A stretch of 64,000 bases of DNA from assembly GCA_031550085.1 (NCBI GenBank), contig JAVBOY010000056.1, positions 15,015 to 79,014 of the forward strand, given 5' to 3'. Both the position numbers and the translations under genes were made by a program. Position 1 is the first letter of the stretch, and the number at the start of each line of letters is the position of its first letter. This DNA comes from UBA4417 sp031550085 (GTDB lineage: Bacteria > Bacteroidota > Bacteroidia > Bacteroidales > UBA4417). The notes under the pieces are model-generated. The model was not told the origin of the DNA. It worked only from the letters and a program-made list of their open reading frames with translations, and searched no databases. Positions 16,283-26,302 of the stretch are shown here, piece by piece.

Positions 16283-18859
16283 TTGCATATAAAATTACAA
16301 ACAAAAAGATTGTTGATATCGCTTCTTTCGGTAGCGATGGTTTGTTCGTTATATGCGCAAACGAAACCCGATTCTGCTTTTCATCAAAAGGCCGGTTTGG
16401 ATACGTTAAAACTGAATCTTTTCGATAGTTTAAAGAGGCCTTCCGATACGCTGCCTCTTCCTCCAAAAAAATCAAAAAATAAAATTGAAGCTACCGTTAC
16501 CTGCCTGGCCAAAGATTCGCTTGTATTTGATTTCCGGTTATCCAAAGCGAGTTTGTACCGGACAGCAGATGTTACCTACAAGGAAAATAACTTAAAGGCG
16601 GGCTATATTGAAATGAATTTCAAAAATTCGGTAATCGAAGCCCTTCCCTTAACGGATTCAGCCATGGTTGAAAAGGAAGTTCCCGAAATGACGCAAGGAA
16701 GTACGGTACTTCATGCAAAAAAAATCCAATTCAATTTCATTACGGAAAAGGGGGTTATTGAAGGCATTACGACCAAAGAAGGCGAAGGCTTTTTGTACGG
16801 ATCGAAGGTGAAAAAGCTGAAAGACGGTACTACTAACGTGCGAAACGGCTGGTATACCACTTGCGACCATGTGGAACATCCGCACTTTGCCATCAAATAT
16901 TCGAAAGCCAAAATCATTCCGGACGACAAAGTGGTTACGGGACCGGTTTATATGGTGATTGAAGATGTGCCGCTACCGATTGTATTGCCTTTTGGTATGT
17001 TTCCGAACAAACGGGGGCGGAGTTCGGGTTTGTTGCCCATTGCGCCAGGGGAGGAGAATGAACGGGGATTTTCCCTGAAAGGAGGATACTATTTCGGCAT
17101 CAATGATTACTTCGATGCCAAAGTATACGGCGAAGTTTTTTCAAGCGGGAGCTGGGTGCTGAATCCGCAGGTCAATTACCGGAAACGTTACAAATACAGC
17201 GGACAAATCGATTTAAATTATTCCATACGGAAAAAGAATACGAAATACGATCCGGATTACTTTAAAAAAACCGATTTTAAAGTCACCTGGAGCCACATAC
17301 AGGATCCCAAAGCGCATCCCAACCAGTCTTTTTCGGCAAGTGTTAATGTGGCGACCGGTACGCAACACCAAAACAATCCTACATCGTACTACGATTATGC
17401 CAACAACATCCTGAATTCCAGTATCTCATATGGGTACCGCTTTAATAATGTGGGGAATTTGCGGGTCAGTGCAACGCACAATCAGAATGTGCAAACCCAT
17501 GAATTTAACATCAATTTCCCCCAGCTTGATTTTAGCTTGGATCCGCTGTATCCGTTCCGGAGAAAATCGCAGGTAGGATCGCAAAAATGGTACGAGAAAA
17601 TAAACGTCAATTACTCCTTAACTTCCCGGACGGAATTGCATACAGTTGACAGCCTGTTGTTTTCGGAAGACTTTTTCGACAAACTGAACTCGGGCGTTCA
17701 GCAAGACATTAAAATAAACAGCAGTTACAAACTGTTGAAGTACATTACGTTTTCGATTCCCATCCGCTACACCGAACGCTGGTACTTTAAAACAATTGAA
17801 CAACAGTGGGTACCCGGAGTTACGATAGGCACGCAGGGGCGTGTGGTCGTTGACACGGCTTACGGTTTTTGGGCCGCCCGGGATTACAGTGTTTCATCCA
17901 ATTTAAGCACGACCATCTACGGAATCAAGCAGTTTCAAAAAGGGGCCATTCGTGCTGTCCGCCACGTTATAACTCCCTCTGTCGGATTAAGTTATATACC
18001 CGATTTCCGTTCCCAATATTACAAATCGGTGCAAAATAGCGAAGAGGGCTCCATCATCTATTATGCTCCGTTTTTAGGCACTCCCGGCTCTCCGCCTCAG
18101 GGAAATTCGGGGATGGTTACGTTTTCATTGGGGAACAATCTGGAAATGAAGGTTAAATCGAAAAAAGATACCGTAACCGGAGTCAAAAAGATTGTCCTGA
18201 TCGATAATCTTTCGGTAAATACCTCCTATGATTTGATTCAAAAAAGGTTGTCGCCTTTGTCCATGAATGCCCGGACCCGCTTGCTTAACAAGATTAACAT
18301 TACTTATAATGCATCGTGGAGTTTTTATGCATTGGACAGTTTGGGACTTGAAACAAAGACTTTTCAATACAATATTGATAAAAAGTTATTGCGGTTTCAA
18401 AACAGCACATGGCAATTGAGCTTCGATTACAATCTAAATTCAAAATCGGGCAGTCGTCCTTCTCAATCAACCCAATCCCCGTTGGGGCTTGCGCCTGTTT
18501 ACTACACCGACTGGAGCAACCCCTGGGATTTTTATTTTGCCTATACCTTCTCGTATAACACCCGGGCGAATTTTTTATTGGGACACAATCAAAGTGATGT
18601 TATTCAAACACTCAGCGGGAACGGAAACATTAATGTGACGCCAAAATGGAAATTCGGGATGGGTGCAGGATATGACTTGAAAGCAATGAGCCTTACCTAT
18701 GCCAACGTCTCCATTTCGCGCGACCTGCACTGCTGGGAAATGCATTTCAACTGGACGCCGTTCGGATACACAAAAAGCTGGTCGTTTGTTATCAATGTAA
18801 AAGCATCGGTATTGCAAGATTTAAAGGTACAGAAAAAGAAAAGCATGTGGGATCGGTAA
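16283..18859 (+). CDS. lptD: LPS-assembly outer membrane protein LptD
   Basis: About 858 residues. There is no in-frame ATG before the signal peptide. The TTG at 16283 gives MHIKLQTKRLLISLLSVAMV, then CSLYAQ, a good signal peptide. A TTG at 16208 and a GTG at 16229 are alternatives but overlap the likely promoter. The N-terminal OstA/LptA-like jellyroll covers about residues 60-220 (SKASLYRTADVTYKENNLKA, GFLYGSKVKKLKDGTTNVRN). The large C-terminal beta-barrel follows (LPFGMFPNKRGRSSGLLPI, YYFGINDYFDAKVYGEVFSS). It inserts lipopolysaccharide into the outer leaflet together with LptE, which is not seen here. The length is typical for Bacteroidota. Confidence 0.87.
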   Translation: MHIKLQTKRLLISLLSVAMVCSLYAQTKPDSAFHQKAGLDTLKLNLFDSLKRPSDTLPLPPKKSKNKIEATVTCLAKDSLVFDFRLSKASLYRTADVTYKENNLKAGYIEMNFKNSVIEALPLTDSAMVEKEVPEMTQGSTVLHAKKIQFNFITEKGVIEGITTKEGEGFLYGSKVKKLKDGTTNVRNGWYTTCDHVEHPHFAIKYSKAKIIPDDKVVTGPVYMVIEDVPLPIVLPFGMFPNKRGRSSGLLPIAPGEENERGFSLKGGYYFGINDYFDAKVYGEVFSSGSWVLNPQVNYRKRYKYSGQIDLNYSIRKKNTKYDPDYFKKTDFKVTWSHIQDPKAHPNQSFSASVNVATGTQHQNNPTSYYDYANNILNSSISYGYRFNNVGNLRVSATHNQNVQTHEFNINFPQLDFSLDPLYPFRRKSQVGSQKWYEKINVNYSLTSRTELHTVDSLLFSEDFFDKLNSGVQQDIKINSSYKLLKYITFSIPIRYTERWYFKTIEQQWVPGVTIGTQGRVVVDTAYGFWAARDYSVSSNLSTTIYGIKQFQKGAIRAVRHVITPSVGLSYIPDFRSQYYKSVQNSEEGSIIYYAPFLGTPGSPPQGNSGMVTFSLGNNLEMKVKSKKDTVTGVKKIVLIDNLSVNTSYDLIQKRLSPLSMNARTRLLNKINITYNASWSFYALDSLGLETKTFQYNIDKKLLRFQNSTWQLSFDYNLNSKSGSRPSQSTQSPLGLAPVYYTDWSNPWDFYFAYTFSYNTRANFLLGHNQSDVIQTLSGNGNINVTPKWKFGMGAGYDLKAMSLTYANVSISRDLHCWEMHFNWTPFGYTKSWSFVINVKASVLQDLKVQKKKSMWDR

Positions 18860-18967
18860 GTTGTTTTTAAACAGATTGTACTATTTGCGAGGTAATTTCG
18901 TTAAACAATTTAAGAATCCCAGAGTTATTTTTTATTGAAAATTGAAATCGGCTCCTCCTGAACAATC

Positions 18968-21900
18968 ATGAATATTTCATCTTTATCTATTAACCGGCCG
19001 GTATTGGCAACCGTAATTTCTTTATTAATTGTACTTTTTGGTGCTATTGGATTTTTCTTTTTAAGTATTCGCGAATACCCCAACGTGGATCCGCCCATTG
19101 TGTCGGTGACTACCACCTATGTGGGAGCCAATGCTGATGTAATTGAGTCGCAAATTACCGAGCCGCTCGAGGAGTCTATCAACGGAATTGCCGGAATCCG
19201 TTCACTTACCTCTACTAGCAGCGACGGACGCAGCAATATTACCGTTGAATTTGAATTAGGTGTGGATATGGAAGCTGCCGCCAACGATGTGCGCGACCGG
19301 GTTTCACGGGCCATTCGACGCTTGCCGTCTGATGCTGATCCGCCTACCGTTACTAAAAGCGATGCCGATGCCAATCCCATCATGAATTATACCATTCAAA
19401 GTGATTCGCGTGATTTGATGGCTTTGTCGGACTACGCCAACAACGTGTTTAAAGAGCGGTTGCAAACGATTAATGGGGTGAGTTCCGTTCAAATTTGGGG
19501 AGAAAAAAAATATTCGATCAAATTGTTGCTCGATCCGGCAAAATTGACCGCTTACCGGCTTTCACCCGGCGATGTACAAACAGCCGTAACCCGCGAAAAT
19601 ATCGAACTTCCTTCGGGTCGTATTGAGGGGTACGGAACTGAACTGACCATCCGGACGTCGGGCCGCCTGAATACGCCAGAGCAATTCAACGAATTGATTA
19701 TCAAGGAAGAAGGAGAAAATGTAATTCGCCTCAAGGACATTGGGGAAGCTCAAATGCTTCCTGAAAACGAACGTTCTATTATGCGGGGTAACAACGGCGT
19801 GCCGGCCTGTGCTATTTCAATCACGCCGCAGCCCGGCGCAAACCAGATCGCCATTGCCGACGAAGTTTACAAACGTATTGCGCAAATCGAAAAAGAACTT
19901 CCCGATGATATCAAGGTGACCTTGTCATGGGATACTACCTATGGCATCCGCAAAGCGATTAAAGAAGTGGAGGAAACCATTTTTATTGCTTTTGCCCTGG
20001 TTTTGATGGTGATTTTTATGTTTTTGCGAAGCTGGCGCACGACTTTTATTCCCATTATTGCCATTCCTATTTCGCTTATCAGCGGGTTTTTTATCATGTT
20101 TTTGGCTGGTTTTTCCATCAACATCCTGACGTTATTGGGAATTGTATTAGCCACCGGGTTGGTGGTTGACGATGCCATTGTGGTCTTGGAAAACATTTAC
20201 CACAAAATTGAAAACGGCATGGATCCGATGGAAGCCGGGCACAAAGGCTCCAAAGAGATTATTTTTGCGATTTTGTCGACTACCGTTACTTTGGCTGCGG
20301 TATTTCTTCCGATCATCTTTTTGCAGGGAACCACCGGGCGTTTGTTCCGCGAATTTGGCGTGGTCGTGGCAGGGACCGTTTTGGTTTCGGCTTTGGTCTC
20401 GCTGACGCTCACACCCATGATGAGTTCCAGAATGCTTCGTAAAGTAGAAAAACACAATAAACTTTTTACGGTCAGCGAGCAGTTGCTGAACAATCTGATA
20501 GCTTCATACCACCATTCGTTGCAGCGCTTTATCAAATACCGCTGGATTGCGGTGCTGATCTTTTTTATATCGCTAGGCATGATTTTGTTTTTCGGATCGA
20601 AATTGCCCTCAGAGCTGGCGCCTATGGAAGATAAAGGACGTTTGCAAATCCAGGTAACGGCTCCCGAAGGCACGTCGTTCGAGTTGATGGATAAATTTAT
20701 GCTGCAGGTCATGGAAATTGTAGACACCATTCGCGAAAAAGAAAATATGATGGTGCTTACGTCCCCGGGATTTTCGAATATCAACAGTGGGTTTGCCCGT
20801 CTTTCGTTTGTGGATGCATCCGAACGTACGCGCTCGCAACAAGAGATTGCCGACGAGGTCCAAAAAGCCCTTCGCCCGTATACGTTTGCCCGCACATTTA
20901 TCATCCAGGAACAAACCATTAGCAGTAGCGGCGGAATGCCGGTACGTTTTGTGATTCAGGCGCCCGATTTGGAAAAATTGAAACAAATCTTGCCAGATTT
21001 TATGGATAAAGCCCAGGCAAGCAGCAAATTTCAGGCAGTGGATTTAAACCTGAAATTCAACAAGCCGGAACTCCAACTTGAAATTGACCGCGACCGGGCA
21101 CGAACCTTGGGGGTAAACGTACGCGACATTGCCGAAAACCTGCAATTGCTTTTCAGCGGACAGCGTTACGGCTATTTTATTATGAACAGCAAGCAATATC
21201 AGGTGATTGGCCAGGCTACCCGCGAGAACCGTGACAAACCCCTGGATTTAAGCTCTATCTTTGTCCGCAATAAGAACGGCGATTTGATTCAAATGGATAA
21301 CTTGGTCACGTTTAAAACCTCGAGCAATCCGCCGCAATTGTACCGTTACAACCGGTATGTGGCGGCAACTATTTCGGCAAATCCGGCCACCGGCGTAACC
21401 TTGGGGCAAGGAATCGATGAAATGCGCCGCATCGCTAAAGAAACACTCAATTCCGATTACACCACAGCCTTGGCGGGCGCTTCCAAAGAATACGAAGATT
21501 CGTCCAGCAACATTGCCTTTGCCTTTTTATTGGCATTGCTTTTAATTTATCTGATTTTGGCCGCCCAGTTTGAAAGCTACCGCGATCCGCTCATTATTAT
21601 GTTTACCGTACCGTTGGCGTTGGCAGGAGCCGCTTTCTCACTTTGGTTATTTGGGCATACGCTCAATATTTTCTCACAAATCGGCGCCATTGTGCTAATC
21701 GGGATTGTAACCAAAAACGGGATTCTAATTGTCGAGTTTGCCAACCAACTTAAAGCAGAAGGATTTTCGCTTAAGGAAGCAGTTGTAAATGCAGCCTCAC
21801 GCCGCTTGCGTCCTATTTTGATGACCAGTTTGGCTACGGCATTGGGCGCTTTGCCCATCGCATTGGCTTTTGGAGCTTCGAGTACCAGCCGCATCCCAAT

Positions 21901-22033
21901 GGGAATTACCATTATCGGCGGATTGATTTTTTCGTTGATACTTACCCTGTATGTGATTCCGGCGTTTTATACTTTTATTTCGGCAAAGAAAACTAAACGC
22001 AGCCCCTTGCCAAATGAGCCCATCGAATTATAA
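18968..22033 (+). CDS. HAE1-type RND efflux permease
   Basis: 1021 residues, the full length for AcrB-like pumps. TM1 begins at INRPVLATVISLLIVLFGA. The paired Asp of the proton relay is in GLVVDDAIVVLENIYHK, and the relay Lys of TM10 in GIVTKNGILIVEFANQ. Two large periplasmic loops and internal duplication are present. It exports hydrophobic compounds driven by the proton gradient. The usual membrane-fusion protein and outer-membrane channel are absent on both sides, so its partners must be encoded elsewhere. It follows lptD by 108 bp and overlaps the convergent DUF502-like gene by 6 bp. Its substrate cannot be read from sequence. Confidence 0.92.
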   Translation: MNISSLSINRPVLATVISLLIVLFGAIGFFFLSIREYPNVDPPIVSVTTTYVGANADVIESQITEPLEESINGIAGIRSLTSTSSDGRSNITVEFELGVDMEAAANDVRDRVSRAIRRLPSDADPPTVTKSDADANPIMNYTIQSDSRDLMALSDYANNVFKERLQTINGVSSVQIWGEKKYSIKLLLDPAKLTAYRLSPGDVQTAVTRENIELPSGRIEGYGTELTIRTSGRLNTPEQFNELIIKEEGENVIRLKDIGEAQMLPENERSIMRGNNGVPACAISITPQPGANQIAIADEVYKRIAQIEKELPDDIKVTLSWDTTYGIRKAIKEVEETIFIAFALVLMVIFMFLRSWRTTFIPIIAIPISLISGFFIMFLAGFSINILTLLGIVLATGLVVDDAIVVLENIYHKIENGMDPMEAGHKGSKEIIFAILSTTVTLAAVFLPIIFLQGTTGRLFREFGVVVAGTVLVSALVSLTLTPMMSSRMLRKVEKHNKLFTVSEQLLNNLIASYHHSLQRFIKYRWIAVLIFFISLGMILFFGSKLPSELAPMEDKGRLQIQVTAPEGTSFELMDKFMLQVMEIVDTIREKENMMVLTSPGFSNINSGFARLSFVDASERTRSQQEIADEVQKALRPYTFARTFIIQEQTISSSGGMPVRFVIQAPDLEKLKQILPDFMDKAQASSKFQAVDLNLKFNKPELQLEIDRDRARTLGVNVRDIAENLQLLFSGQRYGYFIMNSKQYQVIGQATRENRDKPLDLSSIFVRNKNGDLIQMDNLVTFKTSSNPPQLYRYNRYVAATISANPATGVTLGQGIDEMRRIAKETLNSDYTTALAGASKEYEDSSSNIAFAFLLALLLIYLILAAQFESYRDPLIIMFTVPLALAGAAFSLWLFGHTLNIFSQIGAIVLIGIVTKNGILIVEFANQLKAEGFSLKEAVVNAASRRLRPILMTSLATALGALPIALAFGASSTSRIPMGITIIGGLIFSLILTLYVIPAFYTFISAKKTKRSPLPNEPIEL

Positions 22034-22603
22034 TTCTTCGGCAAAATGCGCCAGATTGCTGCCGTACATTTTGATGCGTTGCGAAAAATCAAAGTAAGAA
22101 ATGTCCAGCAGTTTTACGGATTCTTTGGGTACCACCCGGAGTTCTCCTCCGTGGATGCTCGTATCGCAAATAACGATGGTATAGTAGTTTTCGCTTTGGT
22201 CGGTAATGTATCCCAAGGCATACCGCTCCTCTTCTTTAAGTAAAGCCGGCAAATAATTATCCGGATCGGGTTTTTTTGTCTGGTTTTTATCGAACAAAGA
22301 TTTTAGTTCGTTGTATACCGGAATTTTTCGAAGAATGCTGCTCTCAATGGCTTTGATTTTTTTGGAAACATAGGCTGATTTCAACAATAGCCCTGCTAAA
22401 AGCCCGACCAGTAACAAAACTACAAGGGAAATCAAAAAAATATCGAAGACACCCACCAGCCGCTGTATATGAAGTTTGTCTTTGATCTGATGAATCAAGG
22501 GATTCAGTACATGCAATACTTTTTCGATCACCATAAAACAAACGACCAAAGGGAATAACAACCTTACATAGCCGTCGAGAATAAAATTGAATAGTTTTTT
22601 CAT
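22028..22603 (-). CDS. DUF502-like membrane protein
   Basis: 191 residues. Two hydrophobic segments at about 8-28 (ILDGYVRLLFPLVVCFMVIE) and 52-74 (VFDIFLISLVVLLLVGLLAG) flank a short loop. A soluble C-terminal domain with IPVYNELKSLFDKNQ and RVVPKESVKLLDISY resembles DUF502 proteins, whose function is unknown. The alternation of GLLAGLLL and IPVYN motifs drives this call. It converges with the RND pump gene and is divergent from the feo cluster. Confidence 0.65.
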   Translation of the reverse strand: MKKLFNFILDGYVRLLFPLVVCFMVIEKVLHVLNPLIHQIKDKLHIQRLVGVFDIFLISLVVLLLVGLLAGLLLKSAYVSKKIKAIESSILRKIPVYNELKSLFDKNQTKKPDPDNYLPALLKEEERYALGYITDQSENYYTIVICDTSIHGGELRVVPKESVKLLDISYFDFSQRIKMYGSNLAHFAEEL

Positions 22604-22774
22604 CGCTTCTGTTGCTGTTTACGATTTAACAAGTTTGTGCGGTACAAGTTCATTTTCTATATCTCGCCCATGAATTGTTTGTTCGAGTCATTGGATAGCT
22701 GAATTTCAATTTTATTTTGTTGATTTTCAGATAATTTGGATTGATTATTTTTCTAAAAAAAATGATCGGATTGT

Positions 22775-22804
22775 TTTGTATTTCTCGAACATTTTATACT
22801 TTTG
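22775..22804 (+). promoter_or_regulatory. promoter of the feo cluster
   Basis: TTTG at 22775-22778, an 18-bp spacer and TACTTTTG at 22797-22804 are a near-perfect Bacteroidota promoter. Transcription would begin near 22811, which places the FeoAB start at the GTG at 22834 rather than further upstream. No Fur box was recognised by eye. Confidence 0.65.
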
Positions 22805-22833
22805 TTTTTTTATTTAGACTGAATAAAAATACT

Positions 22834-25353
22834 GTGACATTACGTGATATCAATCTAGGCGAAAAAGCAATTATAACGAAGATTCGCGGGCGCGGCGCCT
22901 TTCGCAAGCGCATTACCGAAATGGGCTTTGTTTTGGGGAAAGAAGTAACCGTACTGAAAAAAGCTCCGCTTCAAGATCCGGTGGAATACTCGATTTTAGG
23001 CTACAATGTACTCCTTCGCAACAGCGAAGCGGAGTTGATTGAGGTGGAGGAAGTATCGGAAGCTAATTTATTTCCTCAAAATTACGCAGCCGAAACTTTT
23101 GAAATTGATACGGAACAAGCAGTCCCGATCGCTTCCGGAAAGGTGATTTATGTTGCCTTGGTGGGAAATCCCAATTCCGGGAAAACGACGCTGTTCAATT
23201 ATGCATCAGGAAGCCACGAACGGGTGGGAAACTACGGTGGAGTGACCGTAGATGCCCACGAAGCCCGCTTCCGTTTAAAAGATTACGAATTCCGGATTAC
23301 CGATTTACCCGGTACCTATTCCATTACGGCTTACACGCCCGAAGAATTGTTTGTACGCGATTTTATCTGCGATGCCATGCCCGATGTGGTGGTCAATGTA
23401 CTGGATGCTTCCAATCTGGAACGCAACTTGTATTTAACCACCCAGTTGATTGATATGGACATCCAGGTGGTGGCTGCCTTGAACATGTTCGACGAGCTGG
23501 AAAACCGTGGTGACAAACTCAATTATGCCCATTTGGGGAATATGCTGGGGATTCCCTTTGTGCCTACGGTTGCTTCGAGAGGCAAAGGGGTGAACGAGCT
23601 TTTTTTGAAACTGATCGAAGTGTATGAAAACCGGGACAAAACAGCACGGCACATTCACATCAATTACGGTGAATCGATAGAAGCCGGCATTTCGGCCATT
23701 CAAAAAGAAATCCGCCAACCCGAAAACGTGCAATATTTGCATAAAATCTCTTCACGCTATTTGGCTTTGAAATTGCTGGAAAAAGATTCCTGGTCAAATA
23801 CATACATCGAAAACTTTGCAAATACCAAAGCTATAGAAGAAACGGTTCAAACACAGATCAAGCGTGTGGAAACCGAGCACCACAAAAAGGAAGATACCGA
23901 AACGGTGATTGCTGATGCCAAATACGGCTTTATTGCCGGCGCTTTGGAAGAAACGCTGAAGGAAAACAAGCACCGCCCCCAAAGCAGGAGCCGGATGATC
24001 GATCATGTATTCACGCACCGTTTTTTAGGGATTCCGATTTTTATCTTTTTCATGTGGCTCACATTTTTTGCCACCTTCAAATTGGGCGCTTATCCCATGG
24101 AATGGATCGAGATGCTGGTTGACCGCCTTTCGTCTGCCGTAACCGAATGGATGCCCGACGGAATGTTGAAAGATTTGCTGGTCGACGGGATCATTGCCGG
24201 CGTGGGCGGTGTGATTGTCTTTTTACCGAATATTGTTTTTCTGTATCTTTTTATTTCGTTGATGGAAGATACGGGCTATATGGCGCGGGCTGTGTTTATC
24301 ATGGACAAGGTAATGCACAAAATAGGCCTTCACGGCAAATCCTTTATTCCGTTATTGATGGGCTTCGGCTGCAATGTGCCGGCTGTGCTTTCCACACGGA
24401 TCATCGAAAGCCGCCGCGACCGCCTGGTCACCATGCTGATTAATCCGTTTATGAGTTGCAGCGCCCGTTTGCCCGTTTATGTGTTGTTGATTACGGCCTT
24501 CTTCCCGCGTCATCAAGGATCGTGGTTGTTTTTAATGTATCTGATCGGCATTGCCATTGCTGTGCTTTCCGCTTTGTTGTTTCGCAAAACCTTGTTTCGC
24601 AAAAAAGATGTTCCTTTTGTGATGGAACTTCCGCCTTACCGCATTCCGACCTTGCGCAGTGTCGGTAAACATGTGTGGAACCGTTCGGGGCAATATTTGC
24701 GCAAAATCGGCGGCGTCATCCTGATTGCTTCCATCATCATTTGGTTTTTGGGCTATTTCCCCAGAAACAGGGAGAACCACGAAAAATACGAAGCGCAAAT
24801 AACCCAGATAAACCGCTCGTTCGAGCAAAAGATGGCTTCGGATTCCTTGTCGCAATCCGGCATCGTAAAACTGGAAGAAGAACACAACCACCAATTGGCC
24901 GATGTGGAAACAGCTGCTCATGCCGAAAATCAGGCAAACTCGTACATTGGGAGGATCGGGAAAACCATTGAACCTTTGATGCGCCCGCTCGGATTTGATT
25001 GGAGAATGTGTATCGCCATCCTTACGGGAGTTTCGGCAAAAGAAGTGGTAGTCGGCACTTTGGGAGTTTTATACCAAAGCGATCGTAACGAGAACGGAGA
25101 TCATTCGTTGGTTTCCAAATTGCAGCATCAAGTTCATACAGATGGGCCTAATATCGGCACACCGACATTTACCCCCCTGATTGCGTTTACGTTTATGCTG
25201 TTTATCCTGGTGTATTTTCCGTGTATCGGTGTGGTTTCGGCAATCAGCCGCGAATCGGGAAGCTGGAAATGGGCCGCTTTTACGGTAATTTACACCACCG
25301 GGTTGGCCTATTTGTTATCTTTGGCTGTTTTTCAAATAGGAAGCGCTTTCTGA
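22834..25353 (+). CDS. feoB: ferrous iron transporter, FeoA-FeoB fusion
   Basis: About 839 residues from a GTG start (then TLRDINLGEKAIITKIRGRG). Residues 1-75 are a FeoA SH3-like domain (ITEMGFVLGKEVTVLKKAP). The G domain (about 105-270) has G1 GNPNSGKTTLFN, G2/switch GNYGGVTVDA, G3 DLPGTYSITAYTPEE and G4 NMFD. A guanine-dissociation-inhibitor-like helical region is followed by the membrane part (from about 392), with the gate motifs MGFGCNVPAVLSTRII and MSCSARLPVYVLLI. It carries Fe(II) across the inner membrane. FeoA-FeoB fusions are common in Bacteroidales. It is followed by an M50-like gene and a small Cys-rich FeoB-associated protein, probably in one transcript. Confidence 0.95.
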   Translation: MTLRDINLGEKAIITKIRGRGAFRKRITEMGFVLGKEVTVLKKAPLQDPVEYSILGYNVLLRNSEAELIEVEEVSEANLFPQNYAAETFEIDTEQAVPIASGKVIYVALVGNPNSGKTTLFNYASGSHERVGNYGGVTVDAHEARFRLKDYEFRITDLPGTYSITAYTPEELFVRDFICDAMPDVVVNVLDASNLERNLYLTTQLIDMDIQVVAALNMFDELENRGDKLNYAHLGNMLGIPFVPTVASRGKGVNELFLKLIEVYENRDKTARHIHINYGESIEAGISAIQKEIRQPENVQYLHKISSRYLALKLLEKDSWSNTYIENFANTKAIEETVQTQIKRVETEHHKKEDTETVIADAKYGFIAGALEETLKENKHRPQSRSRMIDHVFTHRFLGIPIFIFFMWLTFFATFKLGAYPMEWIEMLVDRLSSAVTEWMPDGMLKDLLVDGIIAGVGGVIVFLPNIVFLYLFISLMEDTGYMARAVFIMDKVMHKIGLHGKSFIPLLMGFGCNVPAVLSTRIIESRRDRLVTMLINPFMSCSARLPVYVLLITAFFPRHQGSWLFLMYLIGIAIAVLSALLFRKTLFRKKDVPFVMELPPYRIPTLRSVGKHVWNRSGQYLRKIGGVILIASIIIWFLGYFPRNRENHEKYEAQITQINRSFEQKMASDSLSQSGIVKLEEEHNHQLADVETAAHAENQANSYIGRIGKTIEPLMRPLGFDWRMCIAILTGVSAKEVVVGTLGVLYQSDRNENGDHSLVSKLQHQVHTDGPNIGTPTFTPLIAFTFMLFILVYFPCIGVVSAISRESGSWKWAAFTVIYTTGLAYLLSLAVFQIGSAF

Positions 25354-25376
25354 TATCGATTTTTTTAAACAGGATC

Positions 25377-26087
25377 ATGGATAAATTTCTTACTTATACG
25401 GCTGAACATAAAACCCTGGTATTCTATGTGTTGCTTTTGGTCGCTGCCTTTTTGGCCTATATTCCCTTAATCGGGAAATATTTCAGGACCATCAATACCT
25501 TGATTCATGAAACGGGCCATTCGCTGGTAACCGTTTTGTTGAGCGGCGAGGTAATTTCCGTGAATTTGTACCCCGATACTTCTGGAACCACGGTAACAAA
25601 AACCAAAAACAAATTTTCGCAAGCCCTGATCCTGTTTTCGGGATATGTGTTTTCGGCCCTTGCGGGGTTTGTTTTTATGTATTTGATTGCCAAAGAACGC
25701 TATCTCTTTGTTTTAGTCGCCATCACTTCCATTGCCATGCTGCTGGTCGTTTTTTCTATCCGGAATGCATACGGACTGTTTTGGGCAATTACTTTTTTGA
25801 TCATCAATTTTTTATTGATTTACTTTAACAATACCCAGGCCATTGCCTTGGTCAGCACATTTTACACCTTGGTGATCGTGACCGATTCGGTGATTTCGGC
25901 AATTGTTTTACTGGTATTGAGTTTTAAAGATAAAAACAAAGCCGGCGATGCAACAGGACTGCAAAAGCTAACGGGGATTCCGGCGGCTGTTTGGGCGGTT
26001 ATTTTTTTAGCTGTTGTCGTTTTTGTGAACTTTTTTGTAGTTGTTTGGTTTTTTCCACCGGTCGCCAATTTGTTTGCCAGCCTTTAA
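25377..26087 (+). CDS. M50-like membrane metalloprotease-family protein
   Basis: 236 residues from the ATG at 25377 (MDKFLTYTAEHKTL). The open frame extends upstream into feoB but only as overlap. About six hydrophobic segments are visible. LIHETGHSLVTVLLSGEVIS near residue 43 carries the HExxH-type zinc motif (HETGH) and its hydrophobic setting, as in M50B-like peptidases. A second conserved region (SGYVFSALAGFVFMYLI) follows. It begins 23 bp after feoB and ends 23 bp before the FeoB-associated gene, so it is very likely in the feo operon. Whether it cleaves a protein of iron uptake is unknown. The NPDG-like third metal ligand was not identified, so activity is uncertain. Confidence 0.7.
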   Translation: MDKFLTYTAEHKTLVFYVLLLVAAFLAYIPLIGKYFRTINTLIHETGHSLVTVLLSGEVISVNLYPDTSGTTVTKTKNKFSQALILFSGYVFSALAGFVFMYLIAKERYLFVLVAITSIAMLLVVFSIRNAYGLFWAITFLIINFLLIYFNNTQAIALVSTFYTLVIVTDSVISAIVLLVLSFKDKNKAGDATGLQKLTGIPAAVWAVIFLAVVVFVNFFVVVWFFPPVANLFASL

Positions 26088-26110
26088 TTCCCGTTTTAGA
26101 AATAAAAACA

Positions 26111-26302
26111 ATGAACCTCATTATTCAACATCTGATCACGTATGTTCTGGTAGCAATCGCTTTTGGCTACACGGCAGTTCATTTGTTTCAGATTCTATTC
26201 CCGAAACGTAAAAATACCCCGGCATGCGGAACTACACATTGTGCAGGTTGTGATGCCGTAGAGTTGCGAAAATCGTTGTATTCGCTTAAGAAAAAAGGCT
26301 AA
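26111..26302 (+). CDS. FeoB-associated Cys-rich membrane protein
   Basis: 63 residues. One transmembrane helix (about 8-30) is followed by a basic stretch (FPKRKN) and a small cytoplasmic Cys cluster, ACGTTHCAGCDAVELRK, spaced C-x5-C-x2-C. This layout is that of FeoB-associated Cys-rich proteins, thought to act in the role of FeoC or as a small metal-binding partner. The gene closes the feo cluster and its reading frame lies in a region too short for large genes. Confidence 0.82.
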   Translation: MNLIIQHLITYVLVAIAFGYTAVHLFQILFPKRKNTPACGTTHCAGCDAVELRKSLYSLKKKG

